DNA of 64,000 bases from an uncultured Brevibacillus sp. (GCA_946402065.1 CAMIVR010000009.1:1-64000); one strand, 5' to 3'; shown: positions 51,455 through 59,203, counted from the first letter of the stretch. Made by a program: numbers and translations. Notes: a model not told the origin generated them from the letters alone.

Positions 51455-53175
51455 ATTCTAAGCCTCCTAAACACGCCAAGCAGCTTGTTATCCAGGACGC
51501 CCGCGCTTTTCGCGATTGTCCGGCAAGCCTCCAAGGCGTCCGGGCCGTCGTCGTATGCGCCCATTGGAAATTGCTTGAGCTGCTCCAGCAGCCGCTTATG
51601 ACGTGCATCGAATTTCATGTATTTGTTCTTGACATCTGGCTGGAGTGTTTGAATTCGCATCGTTTTATCGCCGTGCTGGTTTACCTCTTCAATCGGGAGG
51701 TACAGCCCCAGTTCTGCGGATTTCTCGGCGATCTTCTCCTTGAGGAACCACTGGAATTGATTGGTTTCACATCCCAGTTTGGTATATCCACGGCCAAAAC
51801 TCATGCGCAGCCAGCGCTCTTTTTCCATCACGTCGGTTATGATGGCGTCGGGGTGCCGCCGCTCGATGTCGGCGTCCAGCACATACATGTAGCCGGTGCG
51901 CGTCTGCTTGGCAATCGTGATGATCGCCGAGAAGTCGCTTTTTTTCTTCTTGCCCAGGGACGGATCGACGAAGCCGAAAAACTCGAAGCCGACCGTAAAA
52001 TCCACCGCTAGCGGGTTGTAGAAGTCGAGCCACTCTTCATTGAACAGGCAGTCCTCCGGGTTGATCGGTTCGTTCTGTTCCTCTGAATTGAACGAGGCTT
52101 CGCCCTCGACCACTTTCATAACCATCAAGTCGTAATAAGAGAGCTTCGCTTCCCAAAGCACCTGTGTTCCGGCCAGCATATCCTCCCGACGATCCTGGAA
52201 ATAGGCGAGGGCGTCTTGTTCCCGGTTCTCATTGTCAAGGTCGGTCAGGATCGCCTCCCATTCGTCCCACAAGTCTTTGCGAGAGCTGAAGGAGAGGACG
52301 GCTTTATATTTGCGCGTCTGATAGCCAGGATTTCGCAAGATGTTCGCCAGCAGGCTGTCATAGTGCAGGATCGTTCCAATGTAAAAAATGTCCGTGTAGG
52401 TGTCCCCGGACTTACTAACCGCCTTGAAAAACCAGCTCGCCAGCTTTTTGCGCTGCTGTGGCGTCAGGACGTTCTCGTCATTTTCGATGTCATCGAGCAG
52501 GATCAAGTCTGGACGCCAGTTCTTATGTTTCCGGCCCCGAACCTTTTTCCCCGAACCGATGGCCTCGATCTTGATGCCGGTGCTGGTCAGGATCACGTCG
52601 TTCCGCCAAACCTTGCCGCGCAAATCACCGAAGTCTTCGCGGATCGCAGCGTTTTCCTCAAATTCATCGCGGATCAGCTCCAGGAAGCCCTCGGCCTGAT
52701 CGGAGCTGTCGGAGAGGATCAGCACATACCGCTTGTACTCGTAGAGCGTCGCGTGGGCGGCATCTTTGAACGTAACGTTCGTTGACTTGGCGTGACCCCG
52801 CGGGGCGGCAATGGCTTGCTTGCTGCCCGGTTGCTGATTGACCTTTTTTGCCGCTTCGCTGTCGGTAGGGACAACGCCCTTCAGGACACCTTTCATCCAC
52901 AGTTCGTCTAACTCGCGGTGAAACTCCGGCGTTTCCCGGTTAAAGTAGTTCCCGAAATACGCCTTGCCGAAATACTCCAAATCAAGCGCCCCGAGTTTCC
53001 GGCGCAAACCTTGCTTCCCAGTGAGCGGCTTTCCGTCTCGGTATTGCTTGCGCAGTTCCAGCCGTTCGGGCGATTCGTCCCGATATAAATACACCTCCAT
53101 GAGTTGCCGAATGGCTTTTGTCTCCTGGAGGGCAGCATTATCATTTTTTTTGGCAAAATCTTTAAGTATGCTCAT
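51445..53175 (-). CDS. Terminase large subunit
   Basis: 576 residues. The ATPase part has Walker A APRGHAKST near residue 126 and Walker B DLILLDDIEN near 235. The nuclease part begins GFVDPSLGKKKKSDFSAIIT, with the first acidic residue, near residue 404, and ends FDARHKRLLEQLKQFPMG, DDGPDALEACR. It packages DNA by headful cutting in Mu-like phages. Start ATG overlaps the stop of a newly noted 38-residue gene. Confidence 0.93.
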   Translation of the reverse strand: MSILKDFAKKNDNAALQETKAIRQLMEVYLYRDESPERLELRKQYRDGKPLTGKQGLRRKLGALDLEYFGKAYFGNYFNRETPEFHRELDELWMKGVLKGVVPTDSEAAKKVNQQPGSKQAIAAPRGHAKSTNVTFKDAAHATLYEYKRYVLILSDSSDQAEGFLELIRDEFEENAAIREDFGDLRGKVWRNDVILTSTGIKIEAIGSGKKVRGRKHKNWRPDLILLDDIENDENVLTPQQRKKLASWFFKAVSKSGDTYTDIFYIGTILHYDSLLANILRNPGYQTRKYKAVLSFSSRKDLWDEWEAILTDLDNENREQDALAYFQDRREDMLAGTQVLWEAKLSYYDLMVMKVVEGEASFNSEEQNEPINPEDCLFNEEWLDFYNPLAVDFTVGFEFFGFVDPSLGKKKKSDFSAIITIAKQTRTGYMYVLDADIERRHPDAIITDVMEKERWLRMSFGRGYTKLGCETNQFQWFLKEKIAEKSAELGLYLPIEEVNQHGDKTMRIQTLQPDVKNKYMKFDARHKRLLEQLKQFPMGAYDDGPDALEACRTIAKSAGVLDNKLLGVFRRLRIWG

Positions 53176-53288
53176 GCGTCACCTCCGGCGGGCATGCTTC
53201 GCCACCCGGCTGCCTTGCTCGGCGCTGGTTGTGGCTTGCATGTGTTCCCGGCGATCCCCGGCCCTGCCGTAACAAGGTGCCGCTTCAT
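53172..53288 (-). CDS. 38-residue gene locked between nusG-like and terminase genes
   Basis: Its ATG overlaps the stop of the NusG-like gene and its TGA overlaps the ATG of the terminase gene, each as ATGA, so all three are translationally coupled. The peptide starts MKRHLVTAGPGIAGN and is rich in Gly, Ala and Pro, with one Cys and two Trp/Arg clusters; no predicted membrane segment. Not recognised. Exact stop-start overlaps at both ends argue that it is translated, at least to keep ribosomes moving into the terminase gene. Confidence 0.55.
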   Translation of the reverse strand: MKRHLVTAGPGIAGNTCKPQPAPSKAAGWRSMPAGGDA

Positions 53289-53785
53289 ACCGGTGCCTGT
53301 TCTAAAACCTCGATGCCAAAATCAATTTCCTTCGGTTCCCCGAACAACGTCAGTCTCACCCGCGCCCGGCCTTTGCGCCGATCCACGCGAACGATCTGTC
53401 CTTCCAGGTTCTTAAGAGGGCCGCTGACAACCTTGATCCGGTCGCCGTCTTCCACCTTGGACAGTCCGATCAGCTCGCTGTCCTCGCACCATTTGAGGAC
53501 GTGGGCCATTTCCTTGACCGGCACAGGAGCCGGGGTTGGTCTGCCCAGGATTTCGATGACGCCATCCGATGCGACAATTTTGTAATAGCTTTCATTGTCC
53601 AGGAATATGTAAACGAACACGTATCCCGGAAAAAGCAGACGGGAGACTTCTTTCATCTTGCCGCCATGTCGTTCCATTAGCTTGCGCCGAGGGATCAGCG
53701 TTCGGATTTGCGGCGCGGTGCGAGCGAGGCGCTTCTGCACATTCAGCTCTTCGCCGGTCAAGACGTGGAGGACGTACCAGTTCAT
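53285..53785 (-). CDS. Phage-encoded NusG-family antiterminator (LoaP-like)
   Basis: 166 residues from ATG 53785, overlapping the small-terminase stop (ATGA). A NusG N-terminal (NGN) domain covers ~2-97: NWYVLHVLTGEELNVQKRLA and SRLLFPGYVFVYIFLDNESY. A KOW domain follows (~112-160: VEDGDRIKVVSGPLKNLEGQ). The LFPGYVFV block is universal in the family. Specialised paralogues such as RfaH and LoaP modify RNA polymerase so that long operons are read through terminators. It is encoded within the late operon, so it could extend late transcription ~25 kb to the DGR. Host NusG is elsewhere. Confidence 0.88.
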   Translation of the reverse strand: MNWYVLHVLTGEELNVQKRLARTAPQIRTLIPRRKLMERHGGKMKEVSRLLFPGYVFVYIFLDNESYYKIVASDGVIEILGRPTPAPVPVKEMAHVLKWCEDSELIGLSKVEDGDRIKVVSGPLKNLEGQIVRVDRRKGRARVRLTLFGEPKEIDFGIEVLEQAPV

Positions 53786-54351
53786 TCGTCGTCCGCCTCC
53801 AGTCGTTCGGCCACGCGATTGGCGACTTGGATCAGCCGTTCGCACAGCTCCGGCTCGATGCCTTCCAGCTCCGCGTAAACCTCTTTCTTAAATTCATCCA
53901 GCGCAACCTTCGTTTTCTCGGCCAGGTCGGCTTTGATCTTGTCCTTGTATATCTTCGTCCGGGACAAGGCAACCATCACGCGGGCGGCCTTATCCAGCGG
54001 CATATCGTCCCATTCCTCTTGGGCCTGCGCAAACTTCTTGGTTAACTCGCCGGCCATGATCTGCAAGCCGCCTTCCGTGTAGTCCGCGTCAGGGTTTTGC
54101 TTAATCAACTGAATCAGCGCTTTGGTCTGCTCCTGGGCTTCCTGTAGTCGCTGCGTGGCCCGGCCCACCCGGAGCGCATAGCGACCGATGGAGCTTTTGG
54201 AAACATCGTAGCCTTGATCGAACAAGAATTCGGAAATCTCGTAATAGGTGTACTTCGTGTCCAGCAGCATGGCGTCCACCTGGTCTTTCAAGTGGATCGG
54301 CAGTTCGTCCACTTTGGAACGGACACGCCTCTTTTTGTGCTGATCGCCCAT
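53782..54351 (-). CDS. DUF3486 protein, small terminase (Mu gp27-like)
   Basis: 189 residues, helical. DUF3486 pattern: RRVRSKVDELPIHLKDQVDA, DTKYTYYEISEFLFDQGYDV and SKSSIGRYALRVGRATQRLQ, followed by a long coiled coil. The N-terminal helix-turn-helix would recognise phage DNA for packaging. Next to other Mu gp26/gp25-like genes, as in Mu. Confidence 0.88.
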   Translation of the reverse strand: MGDQHKKRRVRSKVDELPIHLKDQVDAMLLDTKYTYYEISEFLFDQGYDVSKSSIGRYALRVGRATQRLQEAQEQTKALIQLIKQNPDADYTEGGLQIMAGELTKKFAQAQEEWDDMPLDKAARVMVALSRTKIYKDKIKADLAEKTKVALDEFKKEVYAELEGIEPELCERLIQVANRVAERLEADDE

Positions 54352-54668
54352 TAGATCAACACTCCCGGATCGTCAGGCGTGGAGCCTTCCAGCAAGTCGA
54401 TGCCTTCGACGGTCAGGCGGATGACGGCATCGTTTGCGTATGCGTTGTACGAATTGATCCGGTCGTTTGTGAATTCGATGTACCCTTTGCCGACCAGGTA
54501 ATCCAAATGCTTGGATATGTCCGGGCTAATGATGACACCGTCGTTTACCATCACGTTGACAAGCTGGCGGCACAACAAGGAATTGTTGTGCCCTTTCGCC
54601 AGGGAACGCATGATGTATCCGCGAACCGCCTTATTGTGTTGGGCACCGCGATAAGCCTGATCATCCAT
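54351..54668 (-). CDS. Winged-helix protein (Mu gp26-like)
   Basis: 105 residues from ATG 54668 (GGAGGTG upstream). Winged-helix outline: AVRGYIMRSLAKGHNNSLLC, then SPDISKHLDYLVGKGYIEFT and IRLTVEGIDLLEG. Mu has a protein of this place and type. Possibly a transcription or packaging factor. Overlaps both neighbours. Confidence 0.65.
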   Translation of the reverse strand: MDDQAYRGAQHNKAVRGYIMRSLAKGHNNSLLCRQLVNVMVNDGVIISPDISKHLDYLVGKGYIEFTNDRINSYNAYANDAVIRLTVEGIDLLEGSTPDDPGVLI

Positions 54669-54930
54669 TTCGGCCACCTCCGATCATGCTGTCGTGTATT
54701 TTGTCGAGCTTTTTATCCACGTTGTTCATGGTTCTGATAAAGTCTTCGCGGGTCGTGTAAATGAAGGGAAGATCGGATCGGAGGTCGTCCAGCTCTTTTT
54801 CCAGAGCGGAAACCCGTTGAGCATTTTCCTTGATTTGCGTTTTGATCTCGGACATCGAAGTTTTGAGAAAATAACCAATGACGCCGATCCCCAGCATGGT
54901 GATCGTTTGCAGCGCCCAATTCAAATCCAT
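54661..54930 (-). CDS. DUF2730-like membrane/coiled-coil protein
   Basis: 89 residues. One N-terminal membrane helix (ALQTITMLGIGVIGYFL) then a coiled coil (AQRVSALEKELDDLRSDL) and a short tail. This pattern and position (between holin-type and gp26/gp27-type genes) is that of DUF2730 in Mu-like phages; a spanin-like or lysis-regulating role is possible. GGGAGGT before ATG. Confidence 0.75.
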   Translation of the reverse strand: MDLNWALQTITMLGIGVIGYFLKTSMSEIKTQIKENAQRVSALEKELDDLRSDLPFIYTTREDFIRTMNNVDKKLDKIHDSMIGGGRNG

Positions 54931-54934
54931 CCGT

Positions 54935-55390
54935 TTATACCTCCCGCAGCTCCAGCGCTTCGGAAATGACAGCGCTCTGCTTCAGCTCCAGCACCTTGGC
55001 CTCAATTGTCGTTTTAATGTATTTGTCCAGGTCGCCGAGCGTGTTCTGGAGCGCATTGAGATAGTCCGGTTCCATCGTGCGCACGATTTCGCTATAGGCT
55101 TGCTTGGCAAGAGCGGCAAGCTCTTCCTTCGTCGCCTGACCGTTTTTCACCGCCCGCCGCAGCTCCTTGGCCGTCGTCTGCTCGATGGTCTTGACAGTTT
55201 TGGTTGCTACATCATCCAAGCGCGCGACCGCTGCCTGGACAAGCGCCCTCTGATCGTCATTCGCGATCTTGGCCGTCTCGGCGGAAATCTTGACCGCCGC
55301 CTTTCGGATGTAGTACAACGCATAGGACGACAGCAGCGTCAACGCAGCCAGCGCCAGGTTGAACAAAAAGTCTTGCGCCATTTCTTGCAT
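54935..55390 (-). CDS. Holin (LLH-type)
   Basis: 151 residues from ATG 55390, with AAAGGAG 9 bases upstream; a GTG 9 bases earlier lies against the ribosome site. One N-terminal membrane segment (FLFNLALAALTLLSSYALYY) precedes a long charged helix, as in LLH-family holins. It opens the membrane so that the amidase reaches the wall. First gene of the late operon after the terminator. Confidence 0.75.
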   Translation of the reverse strand: MQEMAQDFLFNLALAALTLLSSYALYYIRKAAVKISAETAKIANDDQRALVQAAVARLDDVATKTVKTIEQTTAKELRRAVKNGQATKEELAALAKQAYSEIVRTMEPDYLNALQNTLGDLDKYIKTTIEAKVLELKQSAVISEALELREV

Positions 55391-55410
55391 GTGATCCACT
55401 CCTTTGCAAA

Positions 55411-55450
55411 ATAAAAAAGCTACCGTTCGGCTTTCGCCTACTGGTAGCTT
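55411..55450 (-). terminator. Strong terminator between Mor and the late operon
   Basis: Minus strand AAGCTACC (55450-55443) pairs with GGTAGCTT (55424-55417), with an inner GGCGAAAGCC tip, and TTTTTT-A-TTTT follows. It separates the early/middle genes from the holin gene. Mu also has its middle and late operons as separate transcripts, late ones started by a Mor/C-type activator. Confidence 0.85.
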
Positions 55451-55492
55451 ATAACAATGTTTCTGATCGTTTTAGACGGGGAAACCCGGAGT

Positions 55493-55822
55493 TTACTCGC
55501 CTCGTTCCATCCATGCGAAGATGTCTAGCTGATTTTCGTCTGTTTCCGGTTCGGGCCTTAGCCCTTCGCAAATTTCCCGAATCCGCCGCTCGCTCAAATT
55601 GTACTTTTTGGCAAGCTGGTGGGAGTTGCTCCCCCTGTATTCCTCTCTTATCCGTTGATCCCGGATCGGCCTCAAGAAAAAGTCGGATGTCGGAATATAG
55701 AGGGTGTCCCCCTTGGAATAGTCCGCCAGCTTAATGAGGTTTTCCAGGCCAATCAGCTCCGCAATGGGTCGGTATCGTTCGGGAATCATGTCGGGGGTTA
55801 ATTCTTTGATCCAATCCTCCAA
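55493..55822 (-). CDS. Mor/C-family transcription activator
   Basis: 109 residues from TTG 55822 (GGAGGTG, 9 bases). The Mor family pattern is clear: DMIPERYRPIAELIGLENLI, the strand DTLYIPTSDF, and the C-terminal helix-turn-helix EEYRGSNSHQLAKKYNLSER. In Mu, Mor turns on middle and C turns on late transcription with sigma-70 polymerase. Only one such gene is in the window, so it may cover both steps. Confidence 0.9.
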   Translation of the reverse strand: MEDWIKELTPDMIPERYRPIAELIGLENLIKLADYSKGDTLYIPTSDFFLRPIRDQRIREEYRGSNSHQLAKKYNLSERRIREICEGLRPEPETDENQLDIFAWMERGE

Positions 55823-55867
55823 AGGGGATTCACCTCCCTATTGTAGCAGATTTGCGAAAATGTCAAC

Positions 55868-56605
55868 TTAAACCGTAATTCCTTTTTCCTTGCGGTATTG
55901 AATGGTTAGGGCACGCCAGAAGTCATAACTACCCGTTTTCGGGTTCATATGGGGGGAGTAGTATTCCGCCGCCTCCTTGGCCCATTCCGGGGCTGGAATG
56001 TTCCGTTGGTCCTCCATACTTTTGATGCGCTCGTTCTGCTTTTGAACAGTCGCTTGCAGCTCTTCGATCATTTTCTTTACTTCCGGTGTCATTTCCTCGT
56101 TGTCCTCCTTTGCGGCCAACCTGGCCGAAACCATATTCTTGAATGTCGTCCAACCGGTCCATTTGCCGTTATCATACATGAGCCTTGGGCAAATTTTGCC
56201 GCTCCAGTCGAAGTGACGCCGGAGCCGATCCACACCCCAGCCGCGTTCCCTGAGCATCGAAGCGACCAATTCAGCAGCGTTTTCGAGCGTCTTGGCATAG
56301 TTGCCCGATTCGCATATTTCAATCCCGATAGAGGTTCGGTTGCCACTCGATGCGCCGCTGCCATCGCCTGCGTGCCAGGCATTTTCGTTCAGCGGAATGC
56401 ACTCTATAGCCTCGCGTTCGTCCACAACGATATGAAACGAGGCGGTCCTGTCGTTGCTGGGATTGGTGAGCCAACCACGTTCATTCGCCGCCGTCGATGA
56501 CGGGTTTCCTGTGTTGTGGATCGTGATGGTCGTCGCCTGCATCGCCAACCCAGGGCGGCGATCTTTCGCCGTGTTCTTAGGGATGTGATCAACGCGATAG
56601 TTCAT
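55868..56605 (-). CDS. N-acetylmuramoyl-L-alanine amidase (endolysin)
   Basis: 245 residues from ATG 56605, with AAAGGAGG 7 bases upstream. Amidase_2 domain: TTITIHNTGNPSSTAANERG (zinc His), SFHIVVDEREAIECIPLNEN, and LRRHFDWSGKICPRLMYDNG (second zinc His and the Cys ligand). A short coiled coil and a C-terminal segment (GSYDFWRALTIQYRKEKGIT) may bind cell wall. Cleaves the peptide from peptidoglycan glycan chains at lysis. Lies before Mor rather than next to the holin. Confidence 0.92.
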   Translation of the reverse strand: MNYRVDHIPKNTAKDRRPGLAMQATTITIHNTGNPSSTAANERGWLTNPSNDRTASFHIVVDEREAIECIPLNENAWHAGDGSGASSGNRTSIGIEICESGNYAKTLENAAELVASMLRERGWGVDRLRRHFDWSGKICPRLMYDNGKWTGWTTFKNMVSARLAAKEDNEEMTPEVKKMIEELQATVQKQNERIKSMEDQRNIPAPEWAKEAAEYYSPHMNPKTGSYDFWRALTIQYRKEKGITV

Positions 56606-56766
56606 CGCTTTGCCTCCTTTTTCATTTGCTTGTATAGATAGTTCCAGCAGTTGTAGCACACAAATCTTTTATCATCAGGAAGGGGAGACTGTATAAGCTC
56701 GTACCTTTCCCGAGTGCAAGGCTCCCGTTGGCACTTCATCTTGACTTCATCTGGATGCCTTTTCAT
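56602..56766 (-). CDS. 54-residue zinc-ribbon-like protein
   Basis: ATG 56766 overlaps the stop of the previous gene, and its stop overlaps the amidase ATG (ATGA), so it is tied to both. Four cysteines, C12-x4-C17 and C37-x2-C40 (FVCYNCWNYLY), suggest a zinc site. Basic at both ends. No family recognised; could bind nucleic acid. Confidence 0.6.
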   Translation of the reverse strand: MKRHPDEVKMKCQREPCTRERYELIQSPLPDDKRFVCYNCWNYLYKQMKKEAKR

Positions 56767-57191
56767 CAGGCTACCACCAGCTCAATGCTCGTGTTGTTCT
56801 TGATCAGATGGCTTTTAAGCGCCCGGAATGATGTCCAGTATGGCTCGTAATACACGTATTTGTTTTTGGCCTGCATTTCTTTGAAAATGCGCTTGGAGAT
56901 TTTCTTGAAGTCGGCCATATCCTTTTTGGAGTAAAAGCTCTTGCTTTTCGGGCAGAGGAAACGCCGTCGTTCTTCGCACTCCTCAACAAACCATCTGCCT
57001 TCGATTTTCCCATTGACGTAGACCGTGATCGCGTTTTTGAATTGTTTGATTGGCCGGAGCATGAGCGTCAGTTCGTAGCCGTCGCAGATGAGCTTTACCT
57101 GATCAAAAAAACTTGTCAGGCGTTTCTCAATCTCTTTCCAGTCCTGCGCAGTTACAGCTCGTGTCACAGGCTGCTTTTCAGTCGCTTCCAT
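56766..57191 (-). CDS. Phage protein of unknown function
   Basis: 141 residues from ATG 57191, 11 bases after AGGAGGT. Basic, alpha/beta; AQDWKEIEKRLTSFFDQVKL then a strand-rich middle with GKIEGRWFVEECEERRRFLC and a cationic end. The block near 'CPKSKSFYSKKDM' looks like a nucleic-acid-binding surface, but I see no known domain. Confidence 0.65.
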   Translation of the reverse strand: MEATEKQPVTRAVTAQDWKEIEKRLTSFFDQVKLICDGYELTLMLRPIKQFKNAITVYVNGKIEGRWFVEECEERRRFLCPKSKSFYSKKDMADFKKISKRIFKEMQAKNKYVYYEPYWTSFRALKSHLIKNNTSIELVVA

Positions 57192-57198
57192 ACGAATG

Positions 57199-57387
57199 TC
57201 ATACCTCCTTTTCCTCAACATGCGATAATGCTATTTCGATATGTTCGAGAGCGAGGCGCATAGCCACGATGTCCTCCTGATCTCGCTTGTTCGCAACCAG
57301 ATACAACCGTGCCATTTCCGCCTGCTCCTCGGCCTTTTTGAGCGTCTTGATCAGGTTATCCCTGCGCTTTTGGTCGTGTTTGTTCAT
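57199..57387 (-). CDS. Small helical phage protein
   Basis: 62 residues from ATG 57387, which overlaps the previous stop (ATGA), with AGGAGG upstream. All-helical, charged (KRRDNLIKTLKKAEEQAEMA). Not recognised. Confidence 0.6.
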   Translation of the reverse strand: MNKHDQKRRDNLIKTLKKAEEQAEMARLYLVANKRDQEDIVAMRLALEHIEIALSHVEEKEV

Positions 57388-57632
57388 CGGTTCCTCCTGC
57401 GCTTCCATTTGCGCCAATTCTTCGCTTGGCTCTTCTTCTTGCGGTAGGACAGGCGCACGATTCGCTTTCGCTGGGCGTTCTTCTGATCGACAATCTTCTG
57501 GATCATCGGAGTGTACTTTCTCACCGTCTGTATGATCCTACGAACGGAAACAATGGCGGCTTTGACGAACCCTTGGAACAATCGGATCACTTCGACCGGC
57601 ATTTGAACCGGCCTTTGATCAAATTTGTTCAC
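57384..57632 (-). CDS. Small very basic phage protein
   Basis: 82 residues from GTG 57632, with GGGAGGG 7 bases upstream. The C-terminal half is strongly basic (RKRIVRLSYRKKKSQAKNWR), with an amphipathic helix before it. Could bind nucleic acid or the membrane. Unknown family. Confidence 0.55.
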   Translation of the reverse strand: MNKFDQRPVQMPVEVIRLFQGFVKAAIVSVRRIIQTVRKYTPMIQKIVDQKNAQRKRIVRLSYRKKKSQAKNWRKWKRRRNR

Positions 57633-57660
57633 TTGCAACCCTCCCTTGACTTTTTGTCAT

Positions 57661-57852
57661 CTATTTTGAGAATGCGCGAGCGACTTCTTTTCCTTGTTTC
57701 GTCGAGAGTACGATCACGTAGCAGCGTAGATCGTGACTCCAGCGGATCATGTTGCGCCCTCGTCCGAGCCGTTCGCACAGATTGAACAGCCGGTGACGAT
57801 GCTCGGCAGCGACGTAGACATTTCCCTTGTTATCATTCATGACTGACAGCAT
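57661..57852 (-). CDS. Small phage protein after the DnaC-like gene
   Basis: 63 residues; ATG 57852 overlaps the DnaC-like stop (TGATG). Compact alpha/beta sequence (NVYVAAEHRHRLFNLCERLG, RCYVIVLSTKQGKEVA). Not recognised. An ATG at 57840 would also serve. Confidence 0.55.
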   Translation of the reverse strand: MLSVMNDNKGNVYVAAEHRHRLFNLCERLGRGRNMIRWSHDLRCYVIVLSTKQGKEVARAFSK

Positions 57853-58703
57853 CACATGAACAGCTCCTTGAATCGGTGGTCCAAGGCCAGCGGGTCCTCG
57901 CCTTCAGCGAGCAGCATTTGACCGAGGTACCTTTTCCCTTTTGGGCTTTTAGTACACTCGAATAAGCGGCCCGCCGTGGCTTTGGACAAAAAGCCGATCA
58001 GTTCGGAATAATATTCGCTGGTGTATACGATGGGGAGCTGCTTCCGATAACGGTAATCGACGATGCCGTAGAACTCTTTGACCCATGTGTCCTTTTGACT
58101 TTCCTTGCAGATGTCGTCAACTACAAGCAAATCGCAGTTGTAAATACGCTGTCGGATTTCCTCGACCTTATGCGCGCCATCCGGGTCATTGTAGTGAGCG
58201 AACCATTCTGTAAAGGATTGAACCCAGTTAAAGAAAAGGGGATGGATGCCGTATTCGATCAACGGTGCAACGGCTGCTGTTACCAAATGAGTCTTACCTG
58301 ATCCGCTTGTACCGAGCAGACCGAACCACGGCACACCTTTCAAATCTTTGCCTTTCTTCGCACGAGCGACCAAACCGTCAGAGTATTCGCGCGCCAATTC
58401 ATACGCTGCGACGACGCGCGGATCGAGGCCGTCGAGATGGAAGCGGTCGAATGTTTTGTACATCGCATCTTCGCTCATGTTGACGGATTTCAGGATACGG
58501 GCAAGACGTTTGCGTTCCAGGCATTCGCATCTGTAGCAGACATTTCGCTCGGGGTCGAACACGATACCCTCGTCCTTGCAGACGTGGCAGTCATAGTCCG
58601 AGAAGTCGTCTGCGGAAGGCTTCTTCGGCTTTGGTGTCGCGTTTGCCCTGGCTGCTTGCATGCGTTCGAGCAGTTGGGGCATGACTTCCTCGATTCCTTC
58701 CAT
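57852..58703 (-). CDS. DnaC/IstB-type ATPase, probable helicase loader
   Basis: 283 residues from ATG 58703, with AAAGGGGG 8 bases upstream. An N-terminal zinc-binding region has CHVCKDEGIVFDPERNVCYR and a third CEC. The ATPase core has Walker A GTSGSGKTHL and Walker B CDLLVVDDICKE. Such proteins load the replicative helicase onto DNA. Unusual beside a MuB-type ATPase, since Mu relies on host PriA and DnaC. The first 113 bases overlap the end of the upstream gene in another frame. Confidence 0.85.
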   Translation of the reverse strand: MEGIEEVMPQLLERMQAARANATPKPKKPSADDFSDYDCHVCKDEGIVFDPERNVCYRCECLERKRLARILKSVNMSEDAMYKTFDRFHLDGLDPRVVAAYELAREYSDGLVARAKKGKDLKGVPWFGLLGTSGSGKTHLVTAAVAPLIEYGIHPLFFNWVQSFTEWFAHYNDPDGAHKVEEIRQRIYNCDLLVVDDICKESQKDTWVKEFYGIVDYRYRKQLPIVYTSEYYSELIGFLSKATAGRLFECTKSPKGKRYLGQMLLAEGEDPLALDHRFKELFM

Positions 58704-58962
58704 CAGGGGCACCCCCTTTTTGATTCCGCTTGTTCCGCATGATACCTCGCGTGTAATCTTCTCGGTGGGTTGGATAGTCCTTAATGTGAATAGCCAGCGA
58801 TTTAATCACGATTTCCGGTTCAAACTTCGCCCAATACTCGTATTCGCGTTGCTTGATCCCTTCGGAAATCTTCCCAGTTCTGCGAGTGAAGCGTATCGTT
58901 TCCCAGTAGGCTTCAATGACTTGCCGTTGCGCTGGCGTATACCGTTCAAGTACGTCCGGCAT
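58591..58962 (-). CDS. DnaD-like or replication-accessory protein (tentative)
   Basis: 123 residues from ATG 58962 after AAAGGAGGT. The first ~75 residues read YTPAQRQVIEAYWETIRFTR, with KFEPEIVIKSLAIHIKDYPT, which resembles the helical C-terminal domain of phage DnaD-type replication proteins. The tail is basic and low-complexity. Directly upstream of the DnaC-like ATPase, the usual partner of DnaD-type proteins. Family assignment is tentative. Confidence 0.55.
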   Translation of the reverse strand: MPDVLERYTPAQRQVIEAYWETIRFTRRTGKISEGIKQREYEYWAKFEPEIVIKSLAIHIKDYPTHREDYTRGIMRNKRNQKGGAPDGRNRGSHAPTARTHASSQGKRDTKAEEAFRRRLLGL

Positions 58963-59203
58963 CGACTTTACCTCCTTTCGTTACCCATCGGTGTCCGGGC
59001 CAGTCCCTTTCAAAAATAAACTTTCGCAAATTTTCGTCCGTCATGTCTTCGATGTCGTCAGTAGTGATAGGGCAGGGGAGGCGCTTAGATAGCGCCCACC
59101 CCACATAATCCCTCGCTATCGCCACCAGCTCCCAACGGGATAATCGTCGCAGCAGTTCCCGAATCTCCCGGCTATCCACAGGCGACAGACGAACCTTATC
59201 CAT
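58946..59203 (-). CDS. Small early phage protein
   Basis: 85 residues. Acidic/basic alternation with a helical start (RLSPVDSREIRELLRRLSRW). The rest reads CPITTDDIEDMTDENLRKFI and a WPGHRWVTKGGK tail. Overlaps GemA by 8 bases and the next gene by 17. Not recognised. Confidence 0.6.
   Translation of the reverse strand: MDKVRLSPVDSREIRELLRRLSRWELVAIARDYVGWALSKRLPCPITTDDIEDMTDENLRKFIFERDWPGHRWVTKGGKVDAGRT

Noticed and set aside
55840-55866. TTGACA-N15-TACAAT as the promoter of mor
   Set aside because: Boxes are good but the spacing is only 15 bp and the start would fall inside the ribosome site of mor; may be real with another start but I cannot support it.
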